64,000 nt of DNA from JAMLHH01 sp037189845 (GCA_037189845.1 JBBCIS010000003.1:434001-498000), one strand, 5' to 3'; shown: positions 27,394 to 37,125, numbered from the stretch's first letter. The notes: a model not told the origin generated them from the letters alone. Made by a program: numbers and translations.

Positions 27394-27633
27394 AAGATGA
27401 TTTTTATTGAATAAATAATTTTTTGTTCAAAGTATACTAAGCTTACAACAATGTCAATACCCTATAACAAAATAAAATCCTAAAAAAATGATAAATCAAT
27501 AACAACAAAAGAACAACTCTGTTATTATCAATTAATTATGCGAAACAAAATGTAAACAATGAAAAGATATGGTATTGCAAAACAGCCATTCCAATATCCC
27601 AAAGGCATGGAACACTGTATAATTTTAATTATA

Positions 27634-29424
27634 TCAATTTATTTCTTTAAGCGCAAGTAACAGAATCTCTGTTTTCTTTTTTCCTATAAGAGCTTCTAAA
27701 GTCTGAGTATCCGTTGATTTGATTTTTTTGACGGAGCCTATCTTTTTCAGTAGAAGTTCTGCTGTTTTAGGGCCAATTCCCTGAATTTCTGTCAAGCCCG
27801 TTTTTATAGTACCTCTCGAGCGCTGATCACGGTGAAAAGTAATTGCAAAACGGTGTGCTTCGTTTCTGATGTGTTGTAAAACTTTAAGAGATTCGGATTT
27901 TTTGCTGATATGCAAAGGATAACTATCGCCAGGATAATATATTTCTTCCAACCGCTTAGCAATAGATATACATTGGATCTTCTGATCCAGGCCCAGCTCT
28001 CTGAGACTATCCATCGCCATACCCAATTGGCCTTTCCCGCCATCGATTACAATCAGCTGAGGCAAAGGTTCGTTTTCTTCCAGTAGTCTTTTATATCTCC
28101 TAAATACAATTTCTTTCATAGAGTCAAAGTCGTTAGGGCCTTCGACTGTCCTGATATTAAAATGCCGGTAATCTGATCGACTGGGTTTTGTGTTTTTAAA
28201 TACCACCATGGAGGCAACCGGGAAATGTCCCTGAATATTAGAGTTGTCAAAACACTCAATATGATATGGCAAAACTTTCAGGTGCAGATCTTCTTTCATA
28301 ATCTGTAGAATACGCTCTTCGTTGGTAATGCTCTTGTTCTTTTTAATTTCATTTTTCTTAATGAACAATGCGTTTTTATGTGCCAGATCCAGCAGCTTTT
28401 TCTTATCTCCGACCTTTGGGATACTGAAAGAAAACTCAGACAAATTATGTTCGTCTTCCAGTTCAAAGGGAATCAAAATTGGGTCCTTTGAGCCGGAATT
28501 CAATATGACATCCAGAATTGCCTGTTCGAGAAGATATTCTTTGGGCTCGTCCAGCTTCCGCTGTATGATAATATTTTTAGCCTTGACAATTGTACCGTCG
28601 TAGACGTAGAGATAATTGACGTAAGCCTTTTTCTCATCTTCATGATATCCGAATACGTGAAAGTTACCTAGTCCGGGATTAACAATATTGGACAATTCCA
28701 TAAAATCCTTGAGAAACAAAAGCTTATTCTTCCATGCTTCTGCTTCTTCAAACTGCAAATTTTGAGCAGCCCGTTCCATATTTTCTTTCAGCACCTGTCT
28801 TACAGCAGAAAACTTTCCGTTAAGTATAGAGCGTATCTCATCAATATTTTTAAGGTACGCCTGTTCTGTTTGCTTACCTTCACAAGGTCCCTGACAATTA
28901 CCGATATGATACTCCAGACAAACCCGGAATTTCTTATCTCTGATATTTTTAGGAGAAAGATTCAAGCTGCAATCCCGGATAGGATATAGCTTTTTGATCA
29001 GCTCTATGAGTGCTCGTACATGATGTAATGATGTATAAGGTCCAAAATATTCCGAGCCATCTTTGACGTACTGTCTCGTAAAAAATACTTTGGGAAACGG
29101 CTCATGGGTAATTTTAATAAAAGGATAGCTTTTATCGTCCTTGAGCGCAATATTGTATCTGGGTTGATGCTCTTTGATCAGAGAGTTTTCCAAAAGCAGC
29201 GCATCTCTTTCAGAGTCCACCACATTGTGCTGGATATCTACAATTTTCCGGACTAACAGCCTTGTTTTATTGGATTGCTTATTGTCATTGTTAAAATAAC
29301 TGGCGACTCTTTTTTTGAGATTCTTGGCTTTACCTATATACAACAGATTACCCTCTTTATCGTAGTAACGATAAACACCGGGCATTTCGGGCAGTGCGCT
29401 GACTATATCCGAAAGAGAATTCAT
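27634..29424 (-). CDS. uvrC: UvrABC excinuclease subunit C
   Basis: UvrC makes both incisions in nucleotide excision repair. The 596-residue protein has an N-terminal GIY-YIG nuclease (about 12-90: PGVYRYYDKEGNLLYIGKAKNLKKR), and a cysteine cluster around residues 150-182 (CSLNLS, CLEYHIGNCQGPCEG) that binds an iron-sulfur cluster in this family. It also has a UVR motif (LQFEEAEAWKNKLLFL), the RNase H-like endonuclease domain (ECFDNSNIQG, VIDGGKGQLG) and C-terminal helix-hairpin-helix motifs (IQGIGPKTAELLLKKIG). It is the last gene of the porW-like/mrcA/uvrC operon, 5 bp after mrcA. Confidence 0.98.
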   Translation of the reverse strand: MNSLSDIVSALPEMPGVYRYYDKEGNLLYIGKAKNLKKRVASYFNNDNKQSNKTRLLVRKIVDIQHNVVDSERDALLLENSLIKEHQPRYNIALKDDKSYPFIKITHEPFPKVFFTRQYVKDGSEYFGPYTSLHHVRALIELIKKLYPIRDCSLNLSPKNIRDKKFRVCLEYHIGNCQGPCEGKQTEQAYLKNIDEIRSILNGKFSAVRQVLKENMERAAQNLQFEEAEAWKNKLLFLKDFMELSNIVNPGLGNFHVFGYHEDEKKAYVNYLYVYDGTIVKAKNIIIQRKLDEPKEYLLEQAILDVILNSGSKDPILIPFELEDEHNLSEFSFSIPKVGDKKKLLDLAHKNALFIKKNEIKKNKSITNEERILQIMKEDLHLKVLPYHIECFDNSNIQGHFPVASMVVFKNTKPSRSDYRHFNIRTVEGPNDFDSMKEIVFRRYKRLLEENEPLPQLIVIDGGKGQLGMAMDSLRELGLDQKIQCISIAKRLEEIYYPGDSYPLHISKKSESLKVLQHIRNEAHRFAITFHRDQRSRGTIKTGLTEIQGIGPKTAELLLKKIGSVKKIKSTDTQTLEALIGKKKTEILLLALKEIN

Positions 29425-29429
29425 CTTAT

Positions 29430-31631
29430 TTAAAATTGACTCTCCAGACTCATCTCTTCCAAAGGTGCGAAACCTTCAAAGAAACTTTCCTGATCCTGCT
29501 GGCAAACATTCGTCACCAGAGTCGTATCTGATGGTGTAAAGAATTTTGCTTCCTCAATATATTTGAACTTAGGATCTTTCACTACTTTCTGGAAAAAATT
29601 ACCCCATATCGGTAATGCCGCAGCTGCTCCCTGGCCGAGATAGGTAGTTCTGAAACGGAGGAACTGCTCATCATTTCCGACCCAGACACCTGCAACGAGA
29701 TTAGGAGTATATCCCATAAACCAGGCATCCACGTTTTTGTTGGTAGTACCTGTCTTGCCTGCCATCTGAAGGTTTCCCAGCTGGTAATTTCTTTTCAGGC
29801 GGTTTCCGGTACCTCCCGGCTCAATAACACCTTTCATCAGATCTATCATCTTGTATGCGGTATTATTACTGAATGCCTCTACTCTGCTAGAAACAAAAAC
29901 TTTGATCAGGTTGCCGTTTTTATCTTCCACCCGTGTCACCATCAGCGGCTCTGTACGAATACCTCCTGATGGGAAACAGCTATACACTGACATCATCTCC
30001 GACAAGGAAATATCACCGGCACCTAACGATATCGCAGGGAATGCAGGCAGCTTTGTTTTTACACCCATTCTTTCTCCCATATCTACCATGGCAGTAGCTC
30101 CGAGTTGTTGCACCAGATATGCCGCACAACCATTATCAGAGGTAGCAATACAGTTTTTAATGGTTTTATACCCTCCTGCACCTTTCACTGTCCAGTTGCC
30201 TATCGTGATAGTTCCCGCAGGAATAGTGATACAGGGAGACCAGCCGTTGTCTATAGCTAATGCGTATAAAACAGGTTTATAAGTAGAGCCTACCTGACGC
30301 TTTGTATTAACATTGACATGGTCAAATTTAAAATATTGAAAATTAATACCACCTACCCATGCTTTGATATGTCCGTTTTCAGGATCCATTGCCATGAAAC
30401 CGGTCTGCAGGAACATCATGTGATATTTAATGGAATCCAGAGGTGTCATTGTCGTATCTTTTTCGCCCTTCCAGGAGAATACTTTCATCTTTACCTTGTT
30501 ATTGAAAGCTTCGTCAATTTCCTTGTCACTCAATCCTGCATCTTTTGATTTTCTGTATCTGTCAGAGCTTCTTTTTGCCAATGCCAGACGCTCCTTACCC
30601 AATCCTTTCTCAAATATATCCGAACCTTTGTACTGGTCACTGAACAGCTTCTGGTAAGAAGATAAGTGTTCTTTTACTGACTCTTCAGCATATTGCTGCA
30701 ATCTGGAGTCAATCGTGGTATAGATTTTCAATCCATCTTTATACAAATCATAAGTAGTTCCATCCTGCTTAGGATTTTCTTTGAAAAACTTTTTCAGCTC
30801 CTGAGCTAATACATCTCTGAAATATGGCGCCAGTCCCTCGACATGGCTGATCGGCGTAAAATTCAACTCTGTAGGCTTGTCTTTCAGTTCCTGGTATTGA
30901 AGATCTGTCAGGTATTTATTTTTAACCATCTGCTGCATCACTGTATTTCTCCTACGTTTAGAGTCATTAGGATTTCTTACAGGATTATATGCAGACGGAG
31001 CTTTCAACATACCTACAAGTACTGCAGATTCTATCACTGTCAGGTCTTTGGGTTTCTTGCCAAAATATACATGTGCAGCACTGTGTATACCTACTGCATG
31101 ATTGACAAAATCCACAGTATTGAAATACATAGCAATAATTTCTTCCTTGGTGTATCTTTTTTCCAGCTGGATGGCAATGATATATTCCTGTGCTTTTTCT
31201 ATAACTCTTTTAACAATTCCTTTCCGGCTGGTATTGTTAAACATGTTTTTGGCGAGCTGTTGCGTAATAGTACTGCCACCACCATCTTTTCCTAAAAGAA
31301 CAATAGCTCTTAACGTAGCAATAATATCGATACCGGAATGGCTGTAAAATCTTTCATCCTCTGTAGCGATCAATGCATGTACAAGATTTTCTGAAAGATC
31401 TTTGAATTCAATATTAGTTCTGTTGTCGATGTAGTATTTACCGATCATAACACCATCAGAAGAATAAATCTCTGATGCCAGATTAGATTTTGGATTTTCC
31501 AGTTCCTGGATATCCGGCAGCTTGCCGAAAATTCCGAAACTAGTCAGTGTAAAAAAAAGTATGACACACAACACTCCTACGCCGTATCCTTTCCACAACA
31601 CCTTAGGGTCGATCTCTAATTTACTTTTCAT
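29430..31631 (-). CDS. mrcA: Class A penicillin-binding protein 1A
   Basis: This is a bifunctional peptidoglycan synthase of 733 residues. A membrane anchor (about 13-33) is followed by the GT51 glycosyltransferase domain (ATEDERFYSHSGID, GGSTITQQLAKNMF). The transpeptidase domain has the active-site Ser in GSTYKPVLYA (about 448), the SDN motif in ATSDNGCAAYL, and KTGTT near residue 624. It overlaps the upstream TPR lipoprotein gene by 4 bp (ATGA) and is followed 5 bp later by uvrC. This shows tight co-transcription of a cell-wall synthase with an envelope lipoprotein and a repair gene. Confidence 0.97.
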   Translation of the reverse strand: MKSKLEIDPKVLWKGYGVGVLCVILFFTLTSFGIFGKLPDIQELENPKSNLASEIYSSDGVMIGKYYIDNRTNIEFKDLSENLVHALIATEDERFYSHSGIDIIATLRAIVLLGKDGGGSTITQQLAKNMFNNTSRKGIVKRVIEKAQEYIIAIQLEKRYTKEEIIAMYFNTVDFVNHAVGIHSAAHVYFGKKPKDLTVIESAVLVGMLKAPSAYNPVRNPNDSKRRRNTVMQQMVKNKYLTDLQYQELKDKPTELNFTPISHVEGLAPYFRDVLAQELKKFFKENPKQDGTTYDLYKDGLKIYTTIDSRLQQYAEESVKEHLSSYQKLFSDQYKGSDIFEKGLGKERLALAKRSSDRYRKSKDAGLSDKEIDEAFNNKVKMKVFSWKGEKDTTMTPLDSIKYHMMFLQTGFMAMDPENGHIKAWVGGINFQYFKFDHVNVNTKRQVGSTYKPVLYALAIDNGWSPCITIPAGTITIGNWTVKGAGGYKTIKNCIATSDNGCAAYLVQQLGATAMVDMGERMGVKTKLPAFPAISLGAGDISLSEMMSVYSCFPSGGIRTEPLMVTRVEDKNGNLIKVFVSSRVEAFSNNTAYKMIDLMKGVIEPGGTGNRLKRNYQLGNLQMAGKTGTTNKNVDAWFMGYTPNLVAGVWVGNDEQFLRFRTTYLGQGAAAALPIWGNFFQKVVKDPKFKYIEEAKFFTPSDTTLVTNVCQQDQESFFEGFAPLEEMSLESQF

Positions 31632-34600
31632 TTATAATTCTCTTGGTAGAATAATTGGTATTCCTCTAATTTTTTTGAAGTAAATAACTCCTTGAAATTA
31701 TCCTGCGAAATTAATAGAATTTCTCCTCCTTTGAGTGCTGCATTTATTGTAACATCAGAAGAATTTAACAGCACACTCATACCACTTTTTGCATCTTCAA
31801 TATTTGTATATCTTTTGATAAGCAACAAAGGCGTTTTTGAGTCCAGGTATGAATTACTGGCTCTTATTCTCTGATTAGGAAAAGTTTTATCCATTTCCCC
31901 GTTAATGTGCTCCACCAGTGTAGCATTGTTTTGTTTTCTATCATTCAAAATGATCATTACAAAATGATATCCTTCTTTATACTGATACAACTCTTTGGGT
32001 GCTGCTTCAGCAACTGCCGGAGTTTCGGCCTTTGCGGTATCTTTATTGTGCTCTGCCAGTGTTTTCAGGTATAATTTTGCCTTCTCTGCCTCATTGGACT
32101 TAGGATATAATCTCACAATTGTTTCCAGTGAAGCTTTATATTCATCCATTTTTCCGGTTTTTGCCTGACTGAGTGCCTCCAGAAAGTTCACTTTCGGTAA
32201 TAGTTGAACTTCCTTCGAATATTTATTACTAAAATCCAATGCTCCCTGTAATACTTCAGGATACTTTTCGTCCTGATACATGCCGTAAAGTGATACGTAA
32301 TATATATCAGCATTACTACTCGACTTCTCTTCTTTTTTTACGTATTTGATGTTTCGGTTTTGCAGAATCTTTTGCGTCAGTTCATGCTCAGGATATTTAC
32401 TGATCAGCTGTTCTGCATACTCTTCCGCTCTCTTCATATTATCCATTTCTGTATAAATCAGCATTTTGGAGTATAGTGCTTTCGGCACCAGCTGATGCCC
32501 GGGAAATCTTCGGATCAAACTGTCAAGATATATGAATGCAGCTTTATTGTTGTCTAATCCATTATGAAAATCAGTAGCCCTGCTGAAATATGATGTAGCC
32601 AGAATATCATAGGATTTTTCAAATTCTTCTTCAGTAGAAGGAATTTTGAACTGAATATTAGTCGGAGGAGGAATTGTTGTATCGGTATTTTGTTTGACCA
32701 GATCGGTGATACCCAATGTATTTTGCTGTATAGCTTCTGCCCGGCGCCAGTTATTGATATAAGGTCTTTCTCCCCATTGTTGCTTGAACTCGTTAAAACC
32801 TCTTGTTCTCATGTCTACGTTGTAGAAGTACCACTGCCCTTTTGCAGTAAACTGATCTTGTGAAGCGTTGAAGTTTGAGTTATTTCCCAGGCCTTGTGAA
32901 ACAAAAGTGGCATCATCTCCGCCTTTAATTGCCGCTTTGCGTTTTTCTTTTTTATCAATTTTATTTTGCTCCTTGATATGCTGTGCCAGCTCTTCTCTGG
33001 ACAGGGTAGAAAGATAAATCAAGGAATCCTGCTGAAATGCCAGATCTTGCTGTTTTACAATATCTTTTAACACTTTAGCTTTAGCCGTAAGCCAGACTTT
33101 TTGAACTGTATCCGAGGTCATCATGACACTCGCACTGTCATACAATTTGTAGGCATCTTTGAAAATCATTCTTTCATAACCAATATCACCCAGCTTTGCC
33201 AGTGCTTTTGCTTTTTGGTCAGGCATGCTGAAACCATAAGCCAATGCTTTATTTAAGTGTTCAACAGCTTGAGTTGTATCCTGATTTTTAAGTGCAATAT
33301 TCGCCAGAGAGTACAATGCTTTATCTCCCACAATTTTGCTTCTGGAAAACTTATTGTACGCTTTCATGATCTCCGGCATATCGCCTGTTCCGGCTTTCCC
33401 TGCATCTGCAAACTGATGCATTTTTTCAAGAGCACTGTAGCTCAGCACTTCATCTTTTCCTTTTTTGTACAATTCGTAATAAATATCGTATGCTCCCTGC
33501 GGATTCTCGGCAGAGGATAGCTGAGCTAATAAAAAGCTGTAATAATTCTTTTCTTTTTTCTTTTTGATAAACGGAATAGCTTCAGAAAGTGCCTCTGCTG
33601 CAAGCTTTTGTTGTCCGGTATTGTAGAAATAGTAAGATCTGACCAGATGGACATCTTTTCTCTGCCTGGTTCTCAGTTTGACCAATGTTTTGGAATACTC
33701 TACAATACTTTCCGCATCAGCGTAATTCCCCTGCTTTACAAATGTCTTGGTCATCCACACCAAAGCTTCCGGGCGGCTGCGCAGGTGTTTGAGTTTTTCC
33801 CAGAGTGTAAGCTTGTGCTGAGTTTCAATTTGTTTCTGTGTCAGGCTATCCTCCACATTGGCAGCTTCCAGCTTCTCTTTGGTATATTGTAATGCCTTGA
33901 TTTTCTGTTCAGCTTTATTGACCTCAGATTGGCTGCCGGATTTCCCTCCGATTTCCAGAGAAACTCCGTCAGATATCTTATCCAGGATATCTCCTGCTGA
34001 TTTCTTTTTCTTTTTAGGCGCAGTACCAGGTTTTGAAGCCGGTGTTGTTGGTTTTGATGCAGATGGAGCAGGCGGCTTATACTTACCTTTCGCTTTTTGT
34101 TTCAACATCTTTTGCTTTGCCTTTATCTTACGTTGCAATTCTTTTTCCTTTGCTTTTGCAACATCTTCCATTCTTTTCTTCTTATCCTCAGCTGCTTTGA
34201 CAGTTTCTTCTTTTTTTGCTTTATCCTTTGCTTCAATTTCTTTTTTCTTATCCTTTGCCAGCTTGTCCAGCTCTTTTTGCTTGGTAACTTTTGCTTTCAG
34301 GATATCTTTTTGTGAAATAGCTACTTTGGTATCATTGAACTTTCCCCTCAAAGCAGTAGATACGTATTGAAAATTCACCAAAGCACTGTCCATCTTACCC
34401 TTCAGAAAATAAGATTTTCCCAAAAGAGTATAACAGTCATCTTTCCATCTGGAATAGTCATGGCGTTGCAGTGTAACTCCGGTTTTGATGATGATCTGTT
34501 GAAGCTGAGCACTATTTCCGCTCAGATCAGGTGCTAAATCATGAAAATAATATGGTAGCGTATTATTGTAATTGATAACAGCGTTGCGCTCATGCTCTTT

Positions 34601-34807
34601 CAACATTTCATCGTAAATACGCTTTGCATTGAAGTAATAGTTATTTCTGGTTGTGACATCGTCCCAACCTTTTTTAATAAAACTTACCTCTTTTTTTTTC
34701 TTTGCTTTTTTAGAAGTCTGAGCTTCCAAAGTGCTGCATTGAAATAAAAAGCAGTAGAAAACTGTTATTATTAATCCTATATTTAACCACTTATGGTGGG
34801 ACATCAT
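31628..34807 (-). CDS. SprE/PorW-like TPR lipoprotein
   Basis: This 1059-residue lipoprotein (lipobox LFQC, C24) has many tetratricopeptide-like helices. After the signal it has WDDVTTRNNYYFNAKRIYDEML and ERNAVINYNNTLPYYFHD, which resemble the start of SprE/PorW, lipoproteins needed for type IX secretion and gliding. A long Lys/Ala/Glu-rich coiled-coil and linker (about 175-275) includes KKKRMEDVAKAKEKELQRK, and TPR repeats fill about 330-930. The C-terminus (about 960-1059: YHFVMIILNDRK) may be an extra sensor-like domain. The PorW assignment rests on the N-terminus and layout, not on an alignment. It opens the operon with mrcA. Confidence 0.75.
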   Translation of the reverse strand: MMSHHKWLNIGLIITVFYCFLFQCSTLEAQTSKKAKKKKEVSFIKKGWDDVTTRNNYYFNAKRIYDEMLKEHERNAVINYNNTLPYYFHDLAPDLSGNSAQLQQIIIKTGVTLQRHDYSRWKDDCYTLLGKSYFLKGKMDSALVNFQYVSTALRGKFNDTKVAISQKDILKAKVTKQKELDKLAKDKKKEIEAKDKAKKEETVKAAEDKKKRMEDVAKAKEKELQRKIKAKQKMLKQKAKGKYKPPAPSASKPTTPASKPGTAPKKKKKSAGDILDKISDGVSLEIGGKSGSQSEVNKAEQKIKALQYTKEKLEAANVEDSLTQKQIETQHKLTLWEKLKHLRSRPEALVWMTKTFVKQGNYADAESIVEYSKTLVKLRTRQRKDVHLVRSYYFYNTGQQKLAAEALSEAIPFIKKKKEKNYYSFLLAQLSSAENPQGAYDIYYELYKKGKDEVLSYSALEKMHQFADAGKAGTGDMPEIMKAYNKFSRSKIVGDKALYSLANIALKNQDTTQAVEHLNKALAYGFSMPDQKAKALAKLGDIGYERMIFKDAYKLYDSASVMMTSDTVQKVWLTAKAKVLKDIVKQQDLAFQQDSLIYLSTLSREELAQHIKEQNKIDKKEKRKAAIKGGDDATFVSQGLGNNSNFNASQDQFTAKGQWYFYNVDMRTRGFNEFKQQWGERPYINNWRRAEAIQQNTLGITDLVKQNTDTTIPPPTNIQFKIPSTEEEFEKSYDILATSYFSRATDFHNGLDNNKAAFIYLDSLIRRFPGHQLVPKALYSKMLIYTEMDNMKRAEEYAEQLISKYPEHELTQKILQNRNIKYVKKEEKSSSNADIYYVSLYGMYQDEKYPEVLQGALDFSNKYSKEVQLLPKVNFLEALSQAKTGKMDEYKASLETIVRLYPKSNEAEKAKLYLKTLAEHNKDTAKAETPAVAEAAPKELYQYKEGYHFVMIILNDRKQNNATLVEHINGEMDKTFPNQRIRASNSYLDSKTPLLLIKRYTNIEDAKSGMSVLLNSSDVTINAALKGGEILLISQDNFKELFTSKKLEEYQLFYQENYK

Positions 34808-34889
34808 TCTATTTGTACACTTAAGTAACGCAATTTCTCAATTTTATTTTACTTTTCCATTTTTTGGAGGTTGCTATAAATGAAATATC

Positions 34890-35750
34890 ATGAAAATTGA
34901 TACCTACGAAAAGAAAGGTTTATTTAAAAATATCAGATCCTTATATAGGTTTCAAATTATTGATACTAACACTTACGATGTGAAGTGGGTGATAGAAATG
35001 AGCAAACTAAACCTGTTTGTCATTGCCTGGATCCTGCTTTTGTTTTTTTTACTGATCGCATTTTTAATATTCGCCATTACACCTTTAAGGTTTTTATTGC
35101 CGGGTTATGTGGGCACAAATGCGGATGATAAAAAAGAAGTTATACAGCTCCGATTAAAAACTGAGGAGCTTGAAGAAAAGATACGGCAATACACTCAATA
35201 TTATACGAACATAGAAATGCTGCTGAAAGACAGTACAAATATTCATCAGGATTATTTACAACAACAGGGAAAAATTTCAGTAGACAGCTCATACTATTTC
35301 CCGACAGCCGGTAAACTGGAATCCAGGTATAGAAAAGAATTTGAAAGCCTTTTACAAAAGGACAAAAAAGAAGAGAAAGCAGGGAGAGTATTCATCCTCA
35401 ATCAGATGTATCTGCCGGTTGAAGGAAAACCTGTTCCTGTAGAAAGTGCTGATCTTCAATCCAAATCTCTGAAAATAAAGGCTAAAAATGATGCCAGCGT
35501 ATATTCAGTACTGGCAGGTACAGTCATCGCTAAGTATCTTACAGGAGATAAAATTCATCTTTTTATTCAACATGAGCAGAACATTCTGAGTATTTATAAA
35601 TTTGAAGGACGGGCAGAAGTTAATATCGGAGAAAAAGTTTTTGCAGGGCAGCTCATTGGCGTGGTCAGTGAAAAAGGCGATCCGATCTTGTCATTTGATT
35701 TATGGGCAGACATGGAAGCAATAGCTCCGGGTCAGTTTTTGAAATACTAA
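34890..35750 (+). CDS. M23-like membrane protein lacking metal ligands
   Basis: This 286-residue protein has an N-terminal cytoplasmic part, one membrane helix (about 40-62) followed by ITPLRFLLPGYVG, a coiled coil (about 82-130) and a C-terminal LytM/M23-like beta fold (about 185-286). The order and the TPLR-x-x-x-PGY motif match the Bacteroidota M23 peptidases found beside bactofilins. However, the active-site pieces are missing: there is no H-x3-D strand, and where active enzymes have GPHLHFELW it has GDPILSFDLW (about 263-272). It is probably a non-catalytic scaffold or regulator of wall hydrolysis. It lies 10 bp upstream of the bactofilin gene. Confidence 0.78.
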   Translation: MKIDTYEKKGLFKNIRSLYRFQIIDTNTYDVKWVIEMSKLNLFVIAWILLLFFLLIAFLIFAITPLRFLLPGYVGTNADDKKEVIQLRLKTEELEEKIRQYTQYYTNIEMLLKDSTNIHQDYLQQQGKISVDSSYYFPTAGKLESRYRKEFESLLQKDKKEEKAGRVFILNQMYLPVEGKPVPVESADLQSKSLKIKAKNDASVYSVLAGTVIAKYLTGDKIHLFIQHEQNILSIYKFEGRAEVNIGEKVFAGQLIGVVSEKGDPILSFDLWADMEAIAPGQFLKY

Positions 35751-35760
35751 AAAGATATAC

Positions 35761-36165
35761 ATGTTTAAATCCAAAGTAACCAAGAAAAATGTAGTCAATT
35801 CAGAAGGAGCCACTGTTGTCGCTAACAGGATCAATCAGGATTGTACTGTAAATGGAGATATTTCTTCCAGCACAGACATCAGAATAGATGGAATAATTAC
35901 CGGAAATATCAACAGCAGCTCTAAAATTGTCATCGGGACTACCGGACGTGTAAACGGCAATATTCAATGTGAAGATCTCACAATAGAGGGTCATGTAGAA
36001 GGGAACATTTCTATTTCAGGTACGCTGTATTTAAGGAAGACCTCACAGATTGGCAAATTTGATGTAAAATTCCAGAAGATCATTATCGAAGAGGGCGCAA
36101 CCGTATTGTGCCAGCTCATGCCTATTACTGATTTTTCTAAATCCGCACCGGATGGAACAGAATAA
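35761..36165 (+). CDS. Bactofilin
   Basis: This 134-residue polymer-forming cytoskeletal protein has a central right-handed beta-helix made of short repeats (INQDCTVNGDISSSTDIRID, GIITGNINSSSKIVIG, RVNGNIQCEDLTIEGHVEG). It is flanked by short disordered ends. Bactofilins assemble into filaments on the membrane and position wall enzymes, for example with an M23 peptidase in Helicobacter shape control. Here it follows the M23-like membrane protein by 10 bp and overlaps atpZ by 14 bp. The partner lacks catalytic residues, so it may act as a membrane adaptor. Confidence 0.93.
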   Translation: MFKSKVTKKNVVNSEGATVVANRINQDCTVNGDISSSTDIRIDGIITGNINSSSKIVIGTTGRVNGNIQCEDLTIEGHVEGNISISGTLYLRKTSQIGKFDVKFQKIIIEEGATVLCQLMPITDFSKSAPDGTE

Positions 36166-36355
36166 AAAACCATATCAAACCTGGCTAAGATATTCTGCAA
36201 TAGGTACAGAAATGGCCGGTGCTGTATTTCTGGGAGCATTTGGCGGACATAAATTAGACCAATGGATGGGAAATGAGACACCATGGGCTACAATAGGATT
36301 ATTATTTGTAGGTTTGGCGGCAGCTTTTTATTTAGTGTACAAACAGTTAAAGTGA
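36152..36355 (+). CDS. atpZ: AtpZ/AtpI-type F0F1-ATP synthase accessory membrane protein
   Basis: This 67-residue protein has two membrane helices (about 13-34 and 43-62), with the family motifs GTEMAGAVFLGAFGGHKLDQW and PWATIGLLFVGLAAAFY. It belongs to the small proteins encoded before atpB that help with magnesium or c-ring assembly. The start ATG at 36152 lies inside the end of the bactofilin gene (14-bp overlap). The stop overlaps the next gene's GTG in a GTGA junction, so translation is coupled. The expected ATP synthase genes do not follow in this window. Confidence 0.88.
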   Translation: MEQNKKPYQTWLRYSAIGTEMAGAVFLGAFGGHKLDQWMGNETPWATIGLLFVGLAAAFYLVYKQLK

Positions 36356-36732
36356 ACAAAAGAAATCTTCAGTCAGCAGCCACTTTTTTTATTCCCTGGC
36401 TGGTGATTTTTGCTACAGGACTTATATTATCCAATCAATTGCACGATTCTTTAAAATTTTTCTCCTTAGGATTTGGCATTACCTCACTACTTACATTGCT
36501 TGCATTGTGGTGGAGCGGAACCGGTGCAGTCTCTCAAACACCAAAGTCTGTACTCATTACGCTAGCAGCAATCAGCTTAAAGATGTTTGCGTGTGCGATT
36601 ATCTTCATCTATTATTTTCACAAAAACAAAGGGGAATTACAACCCGCATTGCAATACGGATCCATCTTTTTTTTCCTGTTCACTACGTTGGAAGTTTATA
36701 TTGGATTGAAATTTTCAAAAAGAGAGGGATAG
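36352..36732 (+). CDS. Four-helix membrane protein, AtpI-like position
   Basis: This 126-residue protein has four hydrophobic helices (about 8-28, 34-54, 64-88, 98-118) and was not matched with confidence to a family. Its place between atpZ and the expected atpB is that of the AtpI-like protein in Bacteroidota atp clusters. A GTG start at 36352 (VNKRNLQSAATFF) overlaps the atpZ stop as GTGA. A longer reading from ATG 36283 would run inside atpZ out of frame and is unlikely. After this gene the operon ends in repeat-rich spacer DNA rather than atpB. Confidence 0.72.
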   Translation: MNKRNLQSAATFFIPWLVIFATGLILSNQLHDSLKFFSLGFGITSLLTLLALWWSGTGAVSQTPKSVLITLAAISLKMFACAIIFIYYFHKNKGELQPALQYGSIFFFLFTTLEVYIGLKFSKREG

Positions 36733-37125
36733 AACAGTCCACGGACGACCGACCGCCGTTTTTGAGGATGGAATACAGTCGGCAGACCACAAATCACTGT
36801 TCTTGACAAAGTAGATTGCGTTAGCTTACCAATTTTTCAATGAATCAATGAGATACATTGTCACATTCACATCATTACCCCATTCACTAATTGCTCATTT
36901 GGCTATTGCAATCTTGCCCTTTGCTGCGTCAGCAAATTCGTACTTCTAACTTCGTAAATCGTACTTTGCACTTGCTTATTGCATTCTTGCCCTTTGTCTA
37001 TTGCTGCGTCAGCATTTGCCTATTGCTTACTTGCTAAAGTTTGCCTATTGTAGCCTTAATCATTTGCGTCAGCATAATCGTAATTCTAAAATCAAAAATC
37101 GTAATTGTACTCTTGCCTATTGCCT
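36733..37125. repeat. 393-bp repeat-like spacer after the atpZ genes
   Basis: No gene was found. The left 90 bp hold CCACGGACGACCGACCGCC-type words. The remainder is a degenerate repeat: TGCTGCGTCAGCA (itself a small hairpin) at 36922-36934 and 37002-37014, and TGCGTCAGCA at 37065-37074. Shared words such as TTGCCCTTTG, TTGCCTATTG and AATCGTA surround these. The copies are 60-80 bp apart. Confidence 0.6.

Noticed and set aside
33858..34370. Open frame rich in Phe, Ser and Leu on the plus strand opposite the TPR lipoprotein
   Set aside because: It is the mirror of the Lys/Glu-rich linker of the real gene and has no independent features.
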